A stretch of DNA of 64,000 bases from Avedoeria sp964651245 (GCA_964651245.1 CAZYVI010000001.1:350187-414186), one strand, 5' to 3'. Counted from the first letter of the stretch, positions 34,289-43,231 are shown. Translations and numbers: made by a program. The notes: a model not told the origin generated them from the letters alone.

Positions 34289-35439
34289 GCGCCACCGCCA
34301 GCGACCGGCCGCGGACCCGTCGGGTCGCCGAGCGGCGCGAAGCCCTCGCCGAGCACCTGCGCCACCGGCATCACGATCACGAACGCCTTGGGGTCGGCCG
34401 CCTCGACGCAGGTGCGCAGCTGCGCGACCTCGGTTACCGTCAACGCGCACAGCAGCACCGAGCGGTCGGCGCCGCTGTACATGCCCTTGGCGGGCAGGCC
34501 GGTCACGCCGCGGTGCATCTCGGTCATGATCCGCCGGCTGACGGCTTCGGGCTGGTCGGTGACGATGAGCGTCGTCAGCTCGGCGCGCTTGCGGCTGGGC
34601 CGATACCAGGCGCTGCGGTCGGCCATCGGCCCGGTCAGCCCGCCGCGCCCGCCAGCGGCGCCGCGCCGCGCCGCCAGGCGCGCCCGCCCCAGCAGTTCGC
34701 GCTCGACGAACCGCGGCAGCACCTCGCCGGCCGAGTCCTGGAGCCGGACGGTCCAGAGCCCCATCGCCCAGACGCCGACGTTGAACGCCAGGCCGAGGGC
34801 GATGACGGCCTCGCCGGGCAGGATGCCGAGCCGGGCGTTGGCGACGAAGGCGGCCCAGCTCGTGGCCGGCGTCGGGTGCAGCGAGACGCTCATCGCCCAG
34901 GCCATGGCCAGCAGGACGTAGATCAGCATGTAGTTGCGCCGGAAGCGCCGTCCGATCGCCTCCCAGTTGGAGATCGGGAACGCCGGGTGGAGCAGGTTCT
35001 CGGCCAGGCTCTCGGCCCAGTCGGCCGCCGGTCGGAACGGCGGCACGAGCATCGCGGCGAAGAAGTCGGTCTCGAGGAGGCGCACGCGGTAGGCCCACAT
35101 CTCGTAGTAGCGGTAGCGGCGGGCCTCGATGAGGAGGAAGATCGTGATCAGCACCGTGTTCAGGATGATCACGCCGTGGTCCTGCGGCCCGCGCGAGCTG
35201 AACGCGAACGAGATCGCCGCGCCGGTCGTCAGGACGGCCCAGTTCGTCGTCGTGTCGAGGCGCATCCGCCAGGTGTTGGAGCGCTGCACCTCGGCGCGGA
35301 AGAAGTGGACCATCGCCGTCGTGAACTCGGACGCCCGCAGCTCGTAGCCGCGGTACGTCCAAACGGCGTTCTCCGACGACCGACCCGGAGCGCCGCCCTC
35401 CGCGCCCGCCGTCTCGCCGTCGCCCGGGTTCGCCGTCAT
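34285..35439 (-). CDS. DUF2270 membrane protein fused to a DUF2179 (YitT C-terminal) domain
   Basis: A 384-residue protein. The N-terminal two thirds match the DUF2270 pattern (YRGYELRASEFTTAMVHFFRAEV, RLDTTTNWAVLTTGAAISFAF, RYYEMWAYRVRLLETDFFAAM), with about four membrane helices. The C-terminal ~90 residues match DUF2179, the cytoplasmic domain of YitT proteins (TTLIVTDQPEAVSRRIMTEMHRGVTGL, KGMYSGADRSVLLCALT, DPKAFVIVMPVAQVLGEGF). Neither family has a firmly established function. The fusion, in a four-base-overlap operon with a soluble kinase and regulator, suggests a membrane input module that senses or binds a ligand through DUF2179. A leaderless promoter precedes it. Confidence 0.88.
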   Translation of the reverse strand: MTANPGDGETAGAEGGAPGRSSENAVWTYRGYELRASEFTTAMVHFFRAEVQRSNTWRMRLDTTTNWAVLTTGAAISFAFSSRGPQDHGVIILNTVLITIFLLIEARRYRYYEMWAYRVRLLETDFFAAMLVPPFRPAADWAESLAENLLHPAFPISNWEAIGRRFRRNYMLIYVLLAMAWAMSVSLHPTPATSWAAFVANARLGILPGEAVIALGLAFNVGVWAMGLWTVRLQDSAGEVLPRFVERELLGRARLAARRGAAGGRGGLTGPMADRSAWYRPSRKRAELTTLIVTDQPEAVSRRIMTEMHRGVTGLPAKGMYSGADRSVLLCALTVTEVAQLRTCVEAADPKAFVIVMPVAQVLGEGFAPLGDPTGPRPVAGGGA

Positions 35440-35447
35440 GGCCGGCG

Positions 35448-35477
35448 ACGGTAGCGCAACTGGTCGCCGGCCGGCAA
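35448..35477 (-). promoter_or_regulatory. Promoter TTGCCG-18-TACCGT of the DUF2270-kinase operon
   Basis: On the minus strand, TTGCCG at 35472-35477 and TACCGT at 35448-35453, spacer 18 bp. The ATG follows 8 nt after the -10 box, without Shine-Dalgarno. Confidence 0.5.
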
Positions 35478-35525
35478 GGCCGAACGGCGGTCCGGCGGCG
35501 CCGGAGGCCCGGGCGCGGCACGGCC

Positions 35526-35554
35526 TTTCGCCAATCCGCCCGCCCGGCTACGAT
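35526..35554 (+). promoter_or_regulatory. Putative promoter of the SLC13-like permease gene
   Basis: TTTCGC (35526-35531), 17 bp, TACGAT (35549-35554). The leader to the chosen start would be about 38 nt. Confidence 0.4.
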
Positions 35555-35598
35555 TGGCGCCCGCCCCCTCGCCCACGCCGATCGGACCCCGCCGCCGC

Positions 35599-37416
35599 AT
35601 GACGACCGTCGCCCTGTTGTCGCTGGCCGTCGTCGGCCTCGCCGTCGCGGTGCTGCTGACGTCGCGCGCCCGGCCGGACGTCGTCGGCCTGGCGGCGGCG
35701 CTGGCGCTCGGCGGCCTCGGCGTCCTGACGGCCGACGAGGTCTTCGCCGGCTTCAGCCGCCCCTCGGTGGTCACGATCATGGCCGTCTTCGTGCTGGCCG
35801 ACGGCCTGCGCCGGACGGGGGTCACCGAGCGCCTGGCGGCTGTCGTGCTGCGGTTCGGCCGCCGCAGCGAGGCGCGGCTCGTGCTGACCCTCATGCTGGC
35901 CAGCGCCGGGCTGAGCCTGTTCATGAACAACATCGCCGCCGCCAGCGTGCTGCTGCCGATCGTGCCGGCGGCGGCGCGCCAGACCGGGGTCCGGCCGTCG
36001 CGGCTGCTCATGCCGCTGGCGTTCGGCACGACGCTGGGCGGCATGGCCACGCTGCTCACGACGACGAACATCGTCGTCAGCGGGGCGCTGCGCGACCGCG
36101 GCCTTCGCCCGTTCGGGCTGCTCGACTTCCTGCCGCTGGGCGGCGTGCTGGCGGCCGCCGGGATCGCCTACATGGTCGCCGTCGGCCGCCGGCGCCTGCC
36201 GGCGCACGACCCGGCCGCCGGCGACGGGGCCGAGGCCCAGGCGCTGCTCGAGCTGTACGGGATCCCGCAGCGGCTGCTTCGGCTGCGGGTGCCCGAGGGC
36301 AGTTTCCTGCACGGGCGCACCCTGACCGAGAGCACGATCCGCGAGCGCTTCGACGCCCAGGTCGTGGCCGTCGAGCGCGGCGCCGACGTCACCCACGCCC
36401 CGGCGCCCGACTTCGTCTTCCGCAGCGGCGACGTCGTCGTCGTCCAGGCGCGGCTCGAGAGCCTGGTGGCGCACGACGTGGCGCCGTACTTCGAGGTGCT
36501 GCCGGTCGGCGGTTGGGCCGAGGGCGCGCTGGCCCAAGGCGACGCCGTCGTCGTCGAGGCCGTCCTCGCCCCGCGGTCGGCGCTCATCGACCAGACGCTC
36601 CGGCGCGCCCACTTCCGCGCCAAGTACGGCTTCACGACGCTGGCGATCTGGCGCCGCGGGGCGCCGCTGGCCACCGGCCTGGCCGACGAGCCGCTGCGCT
36701 TCGGCGACGCGCTCCTGCTGCGCGGCCCGGCGGCCAACATCGCCGCGCTGCGGACCGAGCCCGACCTGATCGTGCTGGCCGCGCCCGACGACGTCGCCGC
36801 CGAGGCGGCGCCGGCCGGTTGGCGGGCGCGGCTGGCGGTGGCGGTGTTCGCGGCGACGATCGTGCTGGGCGCGCTCGAGGTGCGGCCGGTGAGCGAGGTC
36901 ATGTTCGCCGGCGCGCTCGTGCTGGTGGTGGCGGGGGTGCTGTCGATGGACCAGCTCTACCAGGCCATCGAGTGGAAGACGGTGTTCGTGGTGGCCGGCA
37001 TGCTGCCGCTGGGCCTCGCGCTGGCCAAGACCGGCGCCGCCGCCGCCGCCGGCGAGGCGGTCGTGGCCGGTCTGGGCGGGCTCGGGCCGCGGGCGGTGCT
37101 GGCCGGGCTCGTCGTCGTGACGGTCGCCCTGGCCCAGGTGATGCACGGCGCGGCGGTGGCGACGATCATGGCCCCCATCGCCCTCGACGCCGCGGCGGCC
37201 GTGCACATCGACCCGCGGGCGCTGGCGCTGGGCGTCGCGATCGCGACGTCGATGGCGTTCGTGACGCCGCTGGGCCACCCGGTGAACCTGCTGGTGATGA
37301 GCGCCGGCGGCTACCGGCCGCGCGACTTCGCCGCCGTCGGCGGGCCGCTCGTGGCGCTCCTGGTGCCGCTCTTGGTGGTGCTGCTGCCGCTGTGGTGGCC
37401 GCTGGTCGGTCCGTGA
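35599..37416 (+). CDS. SLC13/DASS-type permease with two central TrkA-C domains
   Basis: A 605-residue membrane protein. N-terminal membrane block (~5-190) with the DASS/CitM-like segments VTIMAVFVLADGLRRTG, SLFMNNIAAASVLLPIV and FGTTLGGMATLLTTTNIVVSG (substrate/Na-binding SNT-like loops). Two RCK_C/TrkA-C domains (~215-300 and ~310-395) in the cytoplasmic loop, with the SFLHGRTLTES and GDVVVVQA signatures. Then a second membrane block (~405-600) with FVTPLGHPVNLLVMSAGGYR. Such proteins transport dicarboxylates, sulfate or similar anions; the substrate is not determined here. The ATG at 35599 was chosen as the first Met before the hydrophobic segment; no strong Shine-Dalgarno. Confidence 0.9.
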   Translation: MTTVALLSLAVVGLAVAVLLTSRARPDVVGLAAALALGGLGVLTADEVFAGFSRPSVVTIMAVFVLADGLRRTGVTERLAAVVLRFGRRSEARLVLTLMLASAGLSLFMNNIAAASVLLPIVPAAARQTGVRPSRLLMPLAFGTTLGGMATLLTTTNIVVSGALRDRGLRPFGLLDFLPLGGVLAAAGIAYMVAVGRRRLPAHDPAAGDGAEAQALLELYGIPQRLLRLRVPEGSFLHGRTLTESTIRERFDAQVVAVERGADVTHAPAPDFVFRSGDVVVVQARLESLVAHDVAPYFEVLPVGGWAEGALAQGDAVVVEAVLAPRSALIDQTLRRAHFRAKYGFTTLAIWRRGAPLATGLADEPLRFGDALLLRGPAANIAALRTEPDLIVLAAPDDVAAEAAPAGWRARLAVAVFAATIVLGALEVRPVSEVMFAGALVLVVAGVLSMDQLYQAIEWKTVFVVAGMLPLGLALAKTGAAAAAGEAVVAGLGGLGPRAVLAGLVVVTVALAQVMHGAAVATIMAPIALDAAAAVHIDPRALALGVAIATSMAFVTPLGHPVNLLVMSAGGYRPRDFAAVGGPLVALLVPLLVVLLPLWWPLVGP

Positions 37417-37440
37417 CGGCCGCCGCGGCCGGTGGCTGCG

Positions 37441-37469
37441 TTGCGGTCGGCGCCGCGCCGGCCTAGAAT
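37441..37469 (+). promoter_or_regulatory. Promoter TTGCGG-17-TAGAAT
   Basis: TTGCGG at 37441-37446 and TAGAAT at 37464-37469, spacer 17 bp, about 80 nt before the carboxypeptidase gene. Confidence 0.55.
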
Positions 37470-37551
37470 CGAGCCTTCGTCGCCGGCGGCCGCCGGCCGA
37501 TCGCCGCCACCCGCGGCCCCCGCCGGCCCGTCGCCACCCAAGGAACACGCC

Positions 37552-39063
37552 ATGGACGTCCAGGAGCGGCTCGCCGCGCTGAAGCTGCGGCTGCGCGATG
37601 TCGAGGACCTCGGCGGCGCCCGCTCGGTGCTGGGCTGGGACGAAGCGACGTACATGCCGCCCGGCGGGGCCGAGGCGCGCGGCCGCCAGCAGGCGCTGCT
37701 CAGCCGGCTCCTGCACGAGCGGTTCACCGATCCGGCGATCGGCGACCTCCTCGACGCCCTGTCGCCGTGGGCGGCGGCCCAGCCGCCGGGCGACGTCGAC
37801 GCGGCGCTCGTGCGCGTCACCCGCCACGACTACGATCAGGCCACCCGGGTGCCGACGGCGTTCGTGCAGCGCATGGCCGAGCACGCCTCGGCCAGCTACC
37901 ACGCCTGGCAGCAAGCGCGCCCGGCCAACGACTTCGCCGCCGTCCGCCCGTTCCTGGAGACGACGGTGGCGCTGAGCCGCGAGTACGCGTCGTTCTTCCC
38001 CGGCTTCGTCCACCCCGCCGACCCCTTGATCGACGCCGTCGAAGAGGGGATGACGGTGGCGGCGGTGCGGGCGCTGTTCGACGCGCTGCGGCCGCCGCTG
38101 GTGGCGCTCATCGAGGCGATCGCCGCCCGGCCGCCGATCGACACGCGTTGCCTGACCGGCACCTTCCCGATCGACGCCCAGCGCGCGTTCGGCGAAGCGG
38201 TGATCCGCGCCTACGGCTACGACTTCGCCCGCGGCCGCCAGGACACGACCGCCCATCCGTTCATGACGAAGCTCGGCCGCGGCGACGTCCGGATCACGAC
38301 CCGCTTCCGTGACGACGACGCGACCGACGGGCTGTTCTCCACGCTGCACGAGGCCGGCCACGCCATGTACGAGCAGGGCGTCGACGACGCGCTCGACGGC
38401 ACGCCGCTGTTCGCCGGCGCCACGTCCGGCGTCCACGAGAGCCAATCGCGCCTTTGGGAGAACCTCGTCGGACGCAGCTTGCCGTTCTGGCGCGGCTGGT
38501 ATCCGCAGCTCCAGGCCGCCTTCCCGGCGCAGTTCGCCGACGTCGACGTGTCCACGTTCCACCGGGCCATCAACGCCGTCACCCCGTCGCTCATCCGCGT
38601 CGACGCCGACGAAGTCACCTATAACCTCCACATCATGCTCCGCTTCGACCTCGAGCTGGCGCTGCTGGACGGCTCGCTGGCCGTGGCCGACTTGCCGGAC
38701 GCCTGGCGCGAGCGCATGGCCGCCGACCTGGGGGTGACCGTGCCCGACGACCGCCGCGGCGTGCTGCAGGATGTGCACTGGTATGCCGGGCAGGTGGGCG
38801 GCATGTTCCAGAGCTACACCCTGGGCAACGTGATGAGCGCGCAGCTCTACGCCGCGGCCGCGCGCCAGCTGGGCGACCTGGACGACGCGATCGAGGCGGG
38901 CCGGTATGACGCGCTGCGCGGCTGGCTGACCCAGCACGTCTACCGCCACGGCCGGACGTTCACCGCGCCGGACCTGATCGAGCGCGCCACCGGCGCGCCG
39001 CTGGGGGTCGACGCCTACCTGGCCTACCTCGGCGCCAAGTACGGCGCGCTCTACGGGCTGTAG
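37552..39063 (+). CDS. M32 family metallocarboxypeptidase (Taq type)
   Basis: A 503-residue cytosolic zinc carboxypeptidase that trims C-terminal residues from peptides. Zinc motif HEAGH at 266-270, third ligand region HESQSRLWEN beginning at 295 (E296), and the family motifs DVRITTRFRDDD and DVHWYAGQVGGMFQSYTLGNVMSAQLY near the C-terminus. Length is standard for M32. Start: AAGGAAC about 7-10 nt upstream. It is a single-gene unit with its own promoter and a hairpin terminator. With the M3 oligopeptidase and the peptide importer it fits growth on peptides. Confidence 0.95.
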   Translation: MDVQERLAALKLRLRDVEDLGGARSVLGWDEATYMPPGGAEARGRQQALLSRLLHERFTDPAIGDLLDALSPWAAAQPPGDVDAALVRVTRHDYDQATRVPTAFVQRMAEHASASYHAWQQARPANDFAAVRPFLETTVALSREYASFFPGFVHPADPLIDAVEEGMTVAAVRALFDALRPPLVALIEAIAARPPIDTRCLTGTFPIDAQRAFGEAVIRAYGYDFARGRQDTTAHPFMTKLGRGDVRITTRFRDDDATDGLFSTLHEAGHAMYEQGVDDALDGTPLFAGATSGVHESQSRLWENLVGRSLPFWRGWYPQLQAAFPAQFADVDVSTFHRAINAVTPSLIRVDADEVTYNLHIMLRFDLELALLDGSLAVADLPDAWRERMAADLGVTVPDDRRGVLQDVHWYAGQVGGMFQSYTLGNVMSAQLYAAAARQLGDLDDAIEAGRYDALRGWLTQHVYRHGRTFTAPDLIERATGAPLGVDAYLAYLGAKYGALYGL

Positions 39064-39100
39064 CGCGGGCGGCGGCGGTTCGGACCGGAATCGCACCGCC

Positions 39101-39125
39101 GGGCGGCCCGTCCGAAGGGCCGCCC
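39101..39125 (+). terminator. Terminator hairpin after M32 carboxypeptidase
   Basis: Perfect 9-bp stem GGGCGGCCC/GGGCCGCCC with a 7-nt loop, 38 nt after the stop and just before the cox promoter. Confidence 0.65.
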
Positions 39126-39139
39126 ACGGACGACGTTGG

Positions 39140-39169
39140 TTGACCGTTGCTCTGCGCCAACCGTAGAAT
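39140..39169 (+). promoter_or_regulatory. Promoter of the cytochrome oxidase operon, TTGACC-18-TAGAAT
   Basis: TTGACC (39140-39145), 18 bp, TAGAAT (39164-39169). Predicted transcript start near 39176, giving a leader of about 110 nt before ctaC. Confidence 0.65.
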
Positions 39170-39177
39170 CCCCGCCG

Positions 39178-39201
39178 CGCGGCGGGCGGAGGCCCGCCGC
39201 G
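39178..39201 (+). other. Hairpin at the 5' end of the cox mRNA leader
   Basis: A perfect 10-bp stem (CGCGGCGGGC/GCCCGCCGCG) with a GGAG loop begins 1-3 nt after the predicted transcript start. The position suggests mRNA stabilisation or a regulatory role rather than termination. The loop sequence resembles a ribosome-binding core. Confidence 0.45.
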
Positions 39202-39286
39202 GGGTGCGTCCGGCACGATCTCGTCCGGGCGCACCGTGCCCGCGTCCGGTCCTTGGGTAACCACCCCGCGCCGAATGGGTGACACG

Positions 39287-40681
39287 ATGCACAGTGAACG
39301 CGCCACCGGAGAGCCGTCGTCGGGCGGGCATGGGCCGCGCCGCGGCGGCGCGGCGAGCCGGATCGTCCTGATCGCGCTGGGGGTGGCCCTGGCGGCCGGC
39401 CTGGCGCTGGCCGGCTACCTGGCCCTGGCCGCCTTCCCGTCGAGCGCCCTCGTCGGCACCGCCCGGACGCCGGCACTGGGCCGCACGGCGTCGGCGTCGG
39501 CCGCCGGCCTCTACACGCTCTACGTCCGCATCTCGTGGATCGCCGGCATCGTCTTCGTCCTGGTCCAGGGCGCGATCCTCTACGCCGCCTTCGGCTTCCG
39601 GCGTCGCTCCGACGACGACCCCGAGCCCGTCCAGACGCACGGCAACAACACGCTCGAGGTCGTCTGGACCGTCATCCCGTCGCTCATCGTGCTCAGCTTG
39701 GCGTTCCTGAGCTTCCGCGAGATGCGCGCCGACTACGTCACCGACGTGCCCGACGACCTGGTGATCACCGCCACGGGCTACCGCTGGTACTGGGCGTTCG
39801 ACTACGCCGACAAGACGCTCGGCGGCGCGACGCAGCCGTTGACGTTCACCACGGCCACCGAGCTCGTGGTGCCGGTCGGCCGCCCGGTCAAGGTGTACAT
39901 GGACAGCCAGGACGTCATCCACAGCTTCTGGGTGCCGCAGCTGGCCGGCAAGCGCGACGCCGTCCCAGGCGACCGCGACGGCGGGTACGGCGCGAACCAC
40001 ATCTGGTTCCAGGCCGACGAGGCCGGCCGCTTCGAGGGCCAGTGCGCCGAGCTGTGCGGCACCTGGCACGCCGGGATGCGCTTCGCCGTGGTGGCGCTGC
40101 CCGAGGCCGAGTACGCCGCCTGGGCGCGGGCGATGGCGGAGGTGCCGCGCGCACCGACGGACGAGTCGTCGCCCGAGTTCGCCGGCTACACCCACGTCAA
40201 GGGTGTCTGCAGCGCGTGCCACGTCCTCGACATCGACGGCGGCGACGGCCTGGTCCCGGAGCTGCGCGCGGTGCTGAAGAACCCAGCGCTGCAGACGCGC
40301 GGACCCAACCTCACCCGGGTCGCGTCGCGCAGCCACTTCGCCGGCGGCATGTTCGAGACGAACGACGCCAACCTGCACGCCTGGCTCAGCGACCCGCAGG
40401 CGCTCAAGCCCGGCTCGCTGATGAGCGTGAACGTTCCCGATCCGGTCATGGCCGACAACGTGATCGCCTTCCTCAACAGCTTGGCCCTGGACGACGCCGT
40501 GATGGCGCCGGTCCGCGCCGCCGGACCGCACGACGTGCCCGACGACCTCGACGGGATCGGCGGCATCGGCGGTGGCGGCGGTGACGACCACGGCGACGGC
40601 GCGGGCGACGCCGAGCACGGCGACGACGAGCACGACGCACGGGCGCCGCGGGACGGCGCGCACTTGGAGAGCACACGATGA
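39287..40681 (+). CDS. ctaC: Cytochrome c oxidase subunit II with fused cytochrome c (caa3 type)
   Basis: A 464-residue subunit II. Two membrane helices (~24-50 and ~75-100), a cupredoxin domain (~125-275) and a C-terminal cytochrome c domain. The binuclear CuA site is complete: C253-A-E-L-C257 ... H261-A-G-M264. The heme c motif CSACH is at 308-312, with a Met ligand probably in GSLMSVN. The tail is His/Asp/Gly-rich. It accepts electrons directly into CuA through its own heme, so no separate cytochrome c is needed for that step. The start at 39287 has GGGTGA 5 nt upstream; ATG 39275 is an alternative. The stop overlaps the next start (ATGA). Confidence 0.95.
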   Translation: MHSERATGEPSSGGHGPRRGGAASRIVLIALGVALAAGLALAGYLALAAFPSSALVGTARTPALGRTASASAAGLYTLYVRISWIAGIVFVLVQGAILYAAFGFRRRSDDDPEPVQTHGNNTLEVVWTVIPSLIVLSLAFLSFREMRADYVTDVPDDLVITATGYRWYWAFDYADKTLGGATQPLTFTTATELVVPVGRPVKVYMDSQDVIHSFWVPQLAGKRDAVPGDRDGGYGANHIWFQADEAGRFEGQCAELCGTWHAGMRFAVVALPEAEYAAWARAMAEVPRAPTDESSPEFAGYTHVKGVCSACHVLDIDGGDGLVPELRAVLKNPALQTRGPNLTRVASRSHFAGGMFETNDANLHAWLSDPQALKPGSLMSVNVPDPVMADNVIAFLNSLALDDAVMAPVRAAGPHDVPDDLDGIGGIGGGGGDDHGDGAGDAEHGDDEHDARAPRDGAHLESTR

Positions 40682-42321
40682 CGACGATCACGGGCGACGT
40701 CGCGGTCCTGCGCAAGCCGGGCATCTGGGAGAAGGGTCTCACCGGCTGGCTGGCGACGGTCGATCACAAGCGCATCGGCCTGCTCTACATCCTGACGTCG
40801 GGCGTGTTCTTCCTCGCCGGCGCCTACCTGGCGCTGTTGGTCCGCCTCGAGCTGGCGCTGCCCGGTCGCCAGCTCATCGGGCCGGACGCCTACAACCAGG
40901 CGTTCACGATGCACGCCACCACGATGATCTTCCTGTTCGTGATCCCGATGTGGGTCGGCATCGGCAACTACTTGGTGCCGCTGATGATCGGCGCGCTGGA
41001 CATGGCCTTCCCACGCCTCAACGCGCTGTCGTACTGGATCTTCCTGTTCGGCGGCCTGTTCATGTACTCCAGCTTCCTCGTCGGCGATCCGGCGGCCGCC
41101 GGCTGGACGAGCTACCCGCCGCTGGCCGGCAGCGCGTTCTCGCCCGGCATCGGCGTCGACTACTGGATCGCCGGCGTCCTCATCCTGGGCACGGCCTCGA
41201 TGCTCGGCGCCGTGAACTTCCTGGTCACGATCTGGAACCTGCGGGCGCCCGGCATGTCCTGGATGCGCATGCCGATGTTCGCCTGGGCCCAGTTCATCAC
41301 GTCGCAGCTCGTGCTGTTCGCGACGCCGATGCTCACCGGCGGCCTGATCCTGCTGCTGTTCGACCGCAACCTCGGCACGCACTTCTTCACCGCCGAGGGT
41401 TACCCGGTGCTGTTCCAGCACGTCTTCTGGTTCTACTCCCATCCGGCCGTCTACATCATGATCCTGCCGGCGTTCGGCGTGGTGTCGGAGATCCTGCCCG
41501 TCTTCAGCCGCAAGCCGCTGTTCGGCTACCGCGCGCTGGTCTTCGCCACCGCCGGCATCGGCGTCCTGGGCTTCCTGGTCTGGGCGCACCACATGTTCAC
41601 GGTCGGCCTCAACCCCAACGCCCAGCTCGTCTTCATGACCGCCACGATGTTCATCGCCGTCCCGACCGGGGTGAAGTTCTTCAACTGGATCTTCACGATG
41701 TGGGGCGGCTCGGTCCGGCTGGCGTCGCCGATGATCTACACGATCGCCTTCCTGAGCATGTTCCTCATCGGCGGCATCTCGGGGGTCTACCTGGGCAACA
41801 CGCCGCTCGACTGGCAGCTGCACGACACGTACTACGTCGTCGGGCACCTCCACTACGTCCTCTTCGGCGGCTCGGTGTTCGGGATGACGGCCGCCTTCTA
41901 CTACTGGTGGCCCAAGCTCTACGGCCGCATGCTCGACGAGGGCATCGCCAAGGTGCAGTTCTGGCTGCAGTTCATCGGCTTCAACCTGACCTTCTTCCCG
42001 ATGCACATCCTGGGCATCCGCGGCATGCCGCGCCGCATCTACGACTACGCGCCGGACCGCGGCTGGACCGTCTGGAACCTGATCGAGACGTTCGGCACGT
42101 TGATGCTGGGCGTGGCGCTGCTGGTGTTCTTCTACAACATCTGGATCACCCGCAAGCGCAACATCCCCGCGCCGGCCGACCCGTGGGAGGGATACACGCT
42201 GGAGTGGGCGACGTCGTCGCCCCCGCCGGCCCACAACTTCGACCGCCTGCCGCCGATCACCAGCGAGCGGCCGCTGCGCGACCTGCGCCTGGCCCGCCAG
42301 CGGGCGGCCAGCGGCCGCTAG
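40678..42321 (+). CDS. ctaD: Cytochrome c oxidase subunit I (A2-type heme-copper oxidase)
   Basis: A 547-residue catalytic subunit with 12 or more helices. Heme-a ligand region AFTMHATTMIF, CuB ligand and cross-linked Tyr in WFYSHPAVYIMILPAFG, the His pair in AHHMFTVG and the heme a3/a ligands in HDTYYVVGHLHYVLFGG are all present. The motif YSHPxVY in place of HPEVY marks the A2 subfamily, in which a Tyr-Ser pair replaces the K/D-channel glutamate. It reduces O2 to water and pumps protons. ATG overlaps the ctaC stop by 4 nt. Confidence 0.97.
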   Translation: MTTITGDVAVLRKPGIWEKGLTGWLATVDHKRIGLLYILTSGVFFLAGAYLALLVRLELALPGRQLIGPDAYNQAFTMHATTMIFLFVIPMWVGIGNYLVPLMIGALDMAFPRLNALSYWIFLFGGLFMYSSFLVGDPAAAGWTSYPPLAGSAFSPGIGVDYWIAGVLILGTASMLGAVNFLVTIWNLRAPGMSWMRMPMFAWAQFITSQLVLFATPMLTGGLILLLFDRNLGTHFFTAEGYPVLFQHVFWFYSHPAVYIMILPAFGVVSEILPVFSRKPLFGYRALVFATAGIGVLGFLVWAHHMFTVGLNPNAQLVFMTATMFIAVPTGVKFFNWIFTMWGGSVRLASPMIYTIAFLSMFLIGGISGVYLGNTPLDWQLHDTYYVVGHLHYVLFGGSVFGMTAAFYYWWPKLYGRMLDEGIAKVQFWLQFIGFNLTFFPMHILGIRGMPRRIYDYAPDRGWTVWNLIETFGTLMLGVALLVFFYNIWITRKRNIPAPADPWEGYTLEWATSSPPPAHNFDRLPPITSERPLRDLRLARQRAASGR

Positions 42322-42363
42322 CGGATCGGCAACGCTGGATCCGCACCCACCGGGAGAACGACG

Positions 42364-42603
42364 ATGGACGACTTCGAGGGCGAGGAGCTGCACGTCCACC
42401 TGCCGCCGCCGACGCCGTGGCCGCTCGTGTTCGGCTTCGGCATCGCGCTGATCATGGCCGGTCTGGTCGTCTACGTGCGCACCCCGAGCGAGACCGGCAA
42501 GCTCGTGTTCCCGCTGGCGGGCGTCGTCGTGTTCTTCGTGGCGCTCATCATGATGCTGCGCGACGACGTCAAGGCCAGGCAGCATGGTGACGGGCACCAC
42601 TAG
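42364..42603 (+). CDS. Small two-helix oxidase-operon membrane protein (subunit IV-like)
   Basis: A 79-residue protein with an acidic N-terminus (DDFEGEELHVHLPPPTPWP) and two membrane helices (~20-40 and ~46-66). Position between subunits I and III and the helical hairpin are typical of small accessory subunits of caa3/aa3 oxidases, but there is no diagnostic motif. GGGAGAA lies about 8 nt upstream. Its 3' end overlaps the next gene by 20 nt. Confidence 0.78.
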   Translation: MDDFEGEELHVHLPPPTPWPLVFGFGIALIMAGLVVYVRTPSETGKLVFPLAGVVVFFVALIMMLRDDVKARQHGDGHH

Positions 42604-43231
42604 CCCCGGGCCGCTGGGCCACGCGCCGCGGCGCCCGGCGCCGCCGGACGTCGACGTGGCGGCCATGGCGGCGCGCCACGAGGCCGCCCGCGCCGGCAAC
42701 GGCCGGTTGGCGATGCGCCTGGCGATCGCGGCCGAAGCGTTGTTCTTCGCCGGCCTGGTCGCCTCGGTGTGGCAGATCCGGCGGGCGGCGACGGTGTGGC
42801 CACCGGCCGGCGCGCCGCTGCCGGATACGACGCTGCTGGCGATCAACACCGGCATCCTCGTCGCGTCGGCCGGCACCGTCTGGCTCGGCGTCCGAGCGCT
42901 GGCCGCCGACCGGCGGCGGGCGGGGTTGGGCTGGCTGGCCGCGACGGCGGCGCTGGGCGGCGGCTTTCTGTACGGCCAGTGGCGCGAGTTCGTCCACATG
43001 GGCGGCTGGCAGGTCGGCGGCGACTTGTTCGCGCCGCTGTTCAACATCCTGTCGGGCTTCCACGGCGCCCATGTCGTGGCGGGCCTGGTGCTGCTGGCCA
43101 TCACGCTCGCCCGCGGCTTGGCCGGCGGGCTGTCGGCCGGGTCGCACCTCATCGCTCGGCTGAGCATGTGGTTCTGGTGGCTCGTCGCCGCGGTGTGGCT
43201 CGTCCTGCTCGCCGCGTTGCTGTCGTTCTAG
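42584..43231 (+). CDS. Cytochrome c oxidase subunit III-like protein (first copy)
   Basis: A 215-residue membrane protein with five helices. LAMRLAIAAEALFFAGLVASVW, the GQWREFVHMGG loop and SGFHGAHVVAGLVLLAITLARG followed by SMWFWWLVAAVWLVLL match the COX3 pattern (FFxGL, FHGxHVxxG, WxFVDxVW). The final W-H-F-V-D motif is reduced to WFWWLVAAVW. The second, more canonical copy follows directly. It starts inside the preceding gene. No Shine-Dalgarno stands out, so translational coupling is likely. Confidence 0.85.
   Translation: MVTGTTSPGPLGHAPRRPAPPDVDVAAMAARHEAARAGNGRLAMRLAIAAEALFFAGLVASVWQIRRAATVWPPAGAPLPDTTLLAINTGILVASAGTVWLGVRALAADRRRAGLGWLAATAALGGGFLYGQWREFVHMGGWQVGGDLFAPLFNILSGFHGAHVVAGLVLLAITLARGLAGGLSAGSHLIARLSMWFWWLVAAVWLVLLAALLSF

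Noticed and set aside
35548..39306. A 1250-codon minus-strand frame across the permease and M32 carboxypeptidase genes
   Set aside because: Antisense to two genes with intact active sites and family motifs; Arg/Gln/His-rich with no recognisable domain.
40186..43167. A ~990-codon minus-strand frame across the oxidase operon
   Set aside because: Antisense to ctaC/ctaD and following genes, which have all ligand residues; no own signals.
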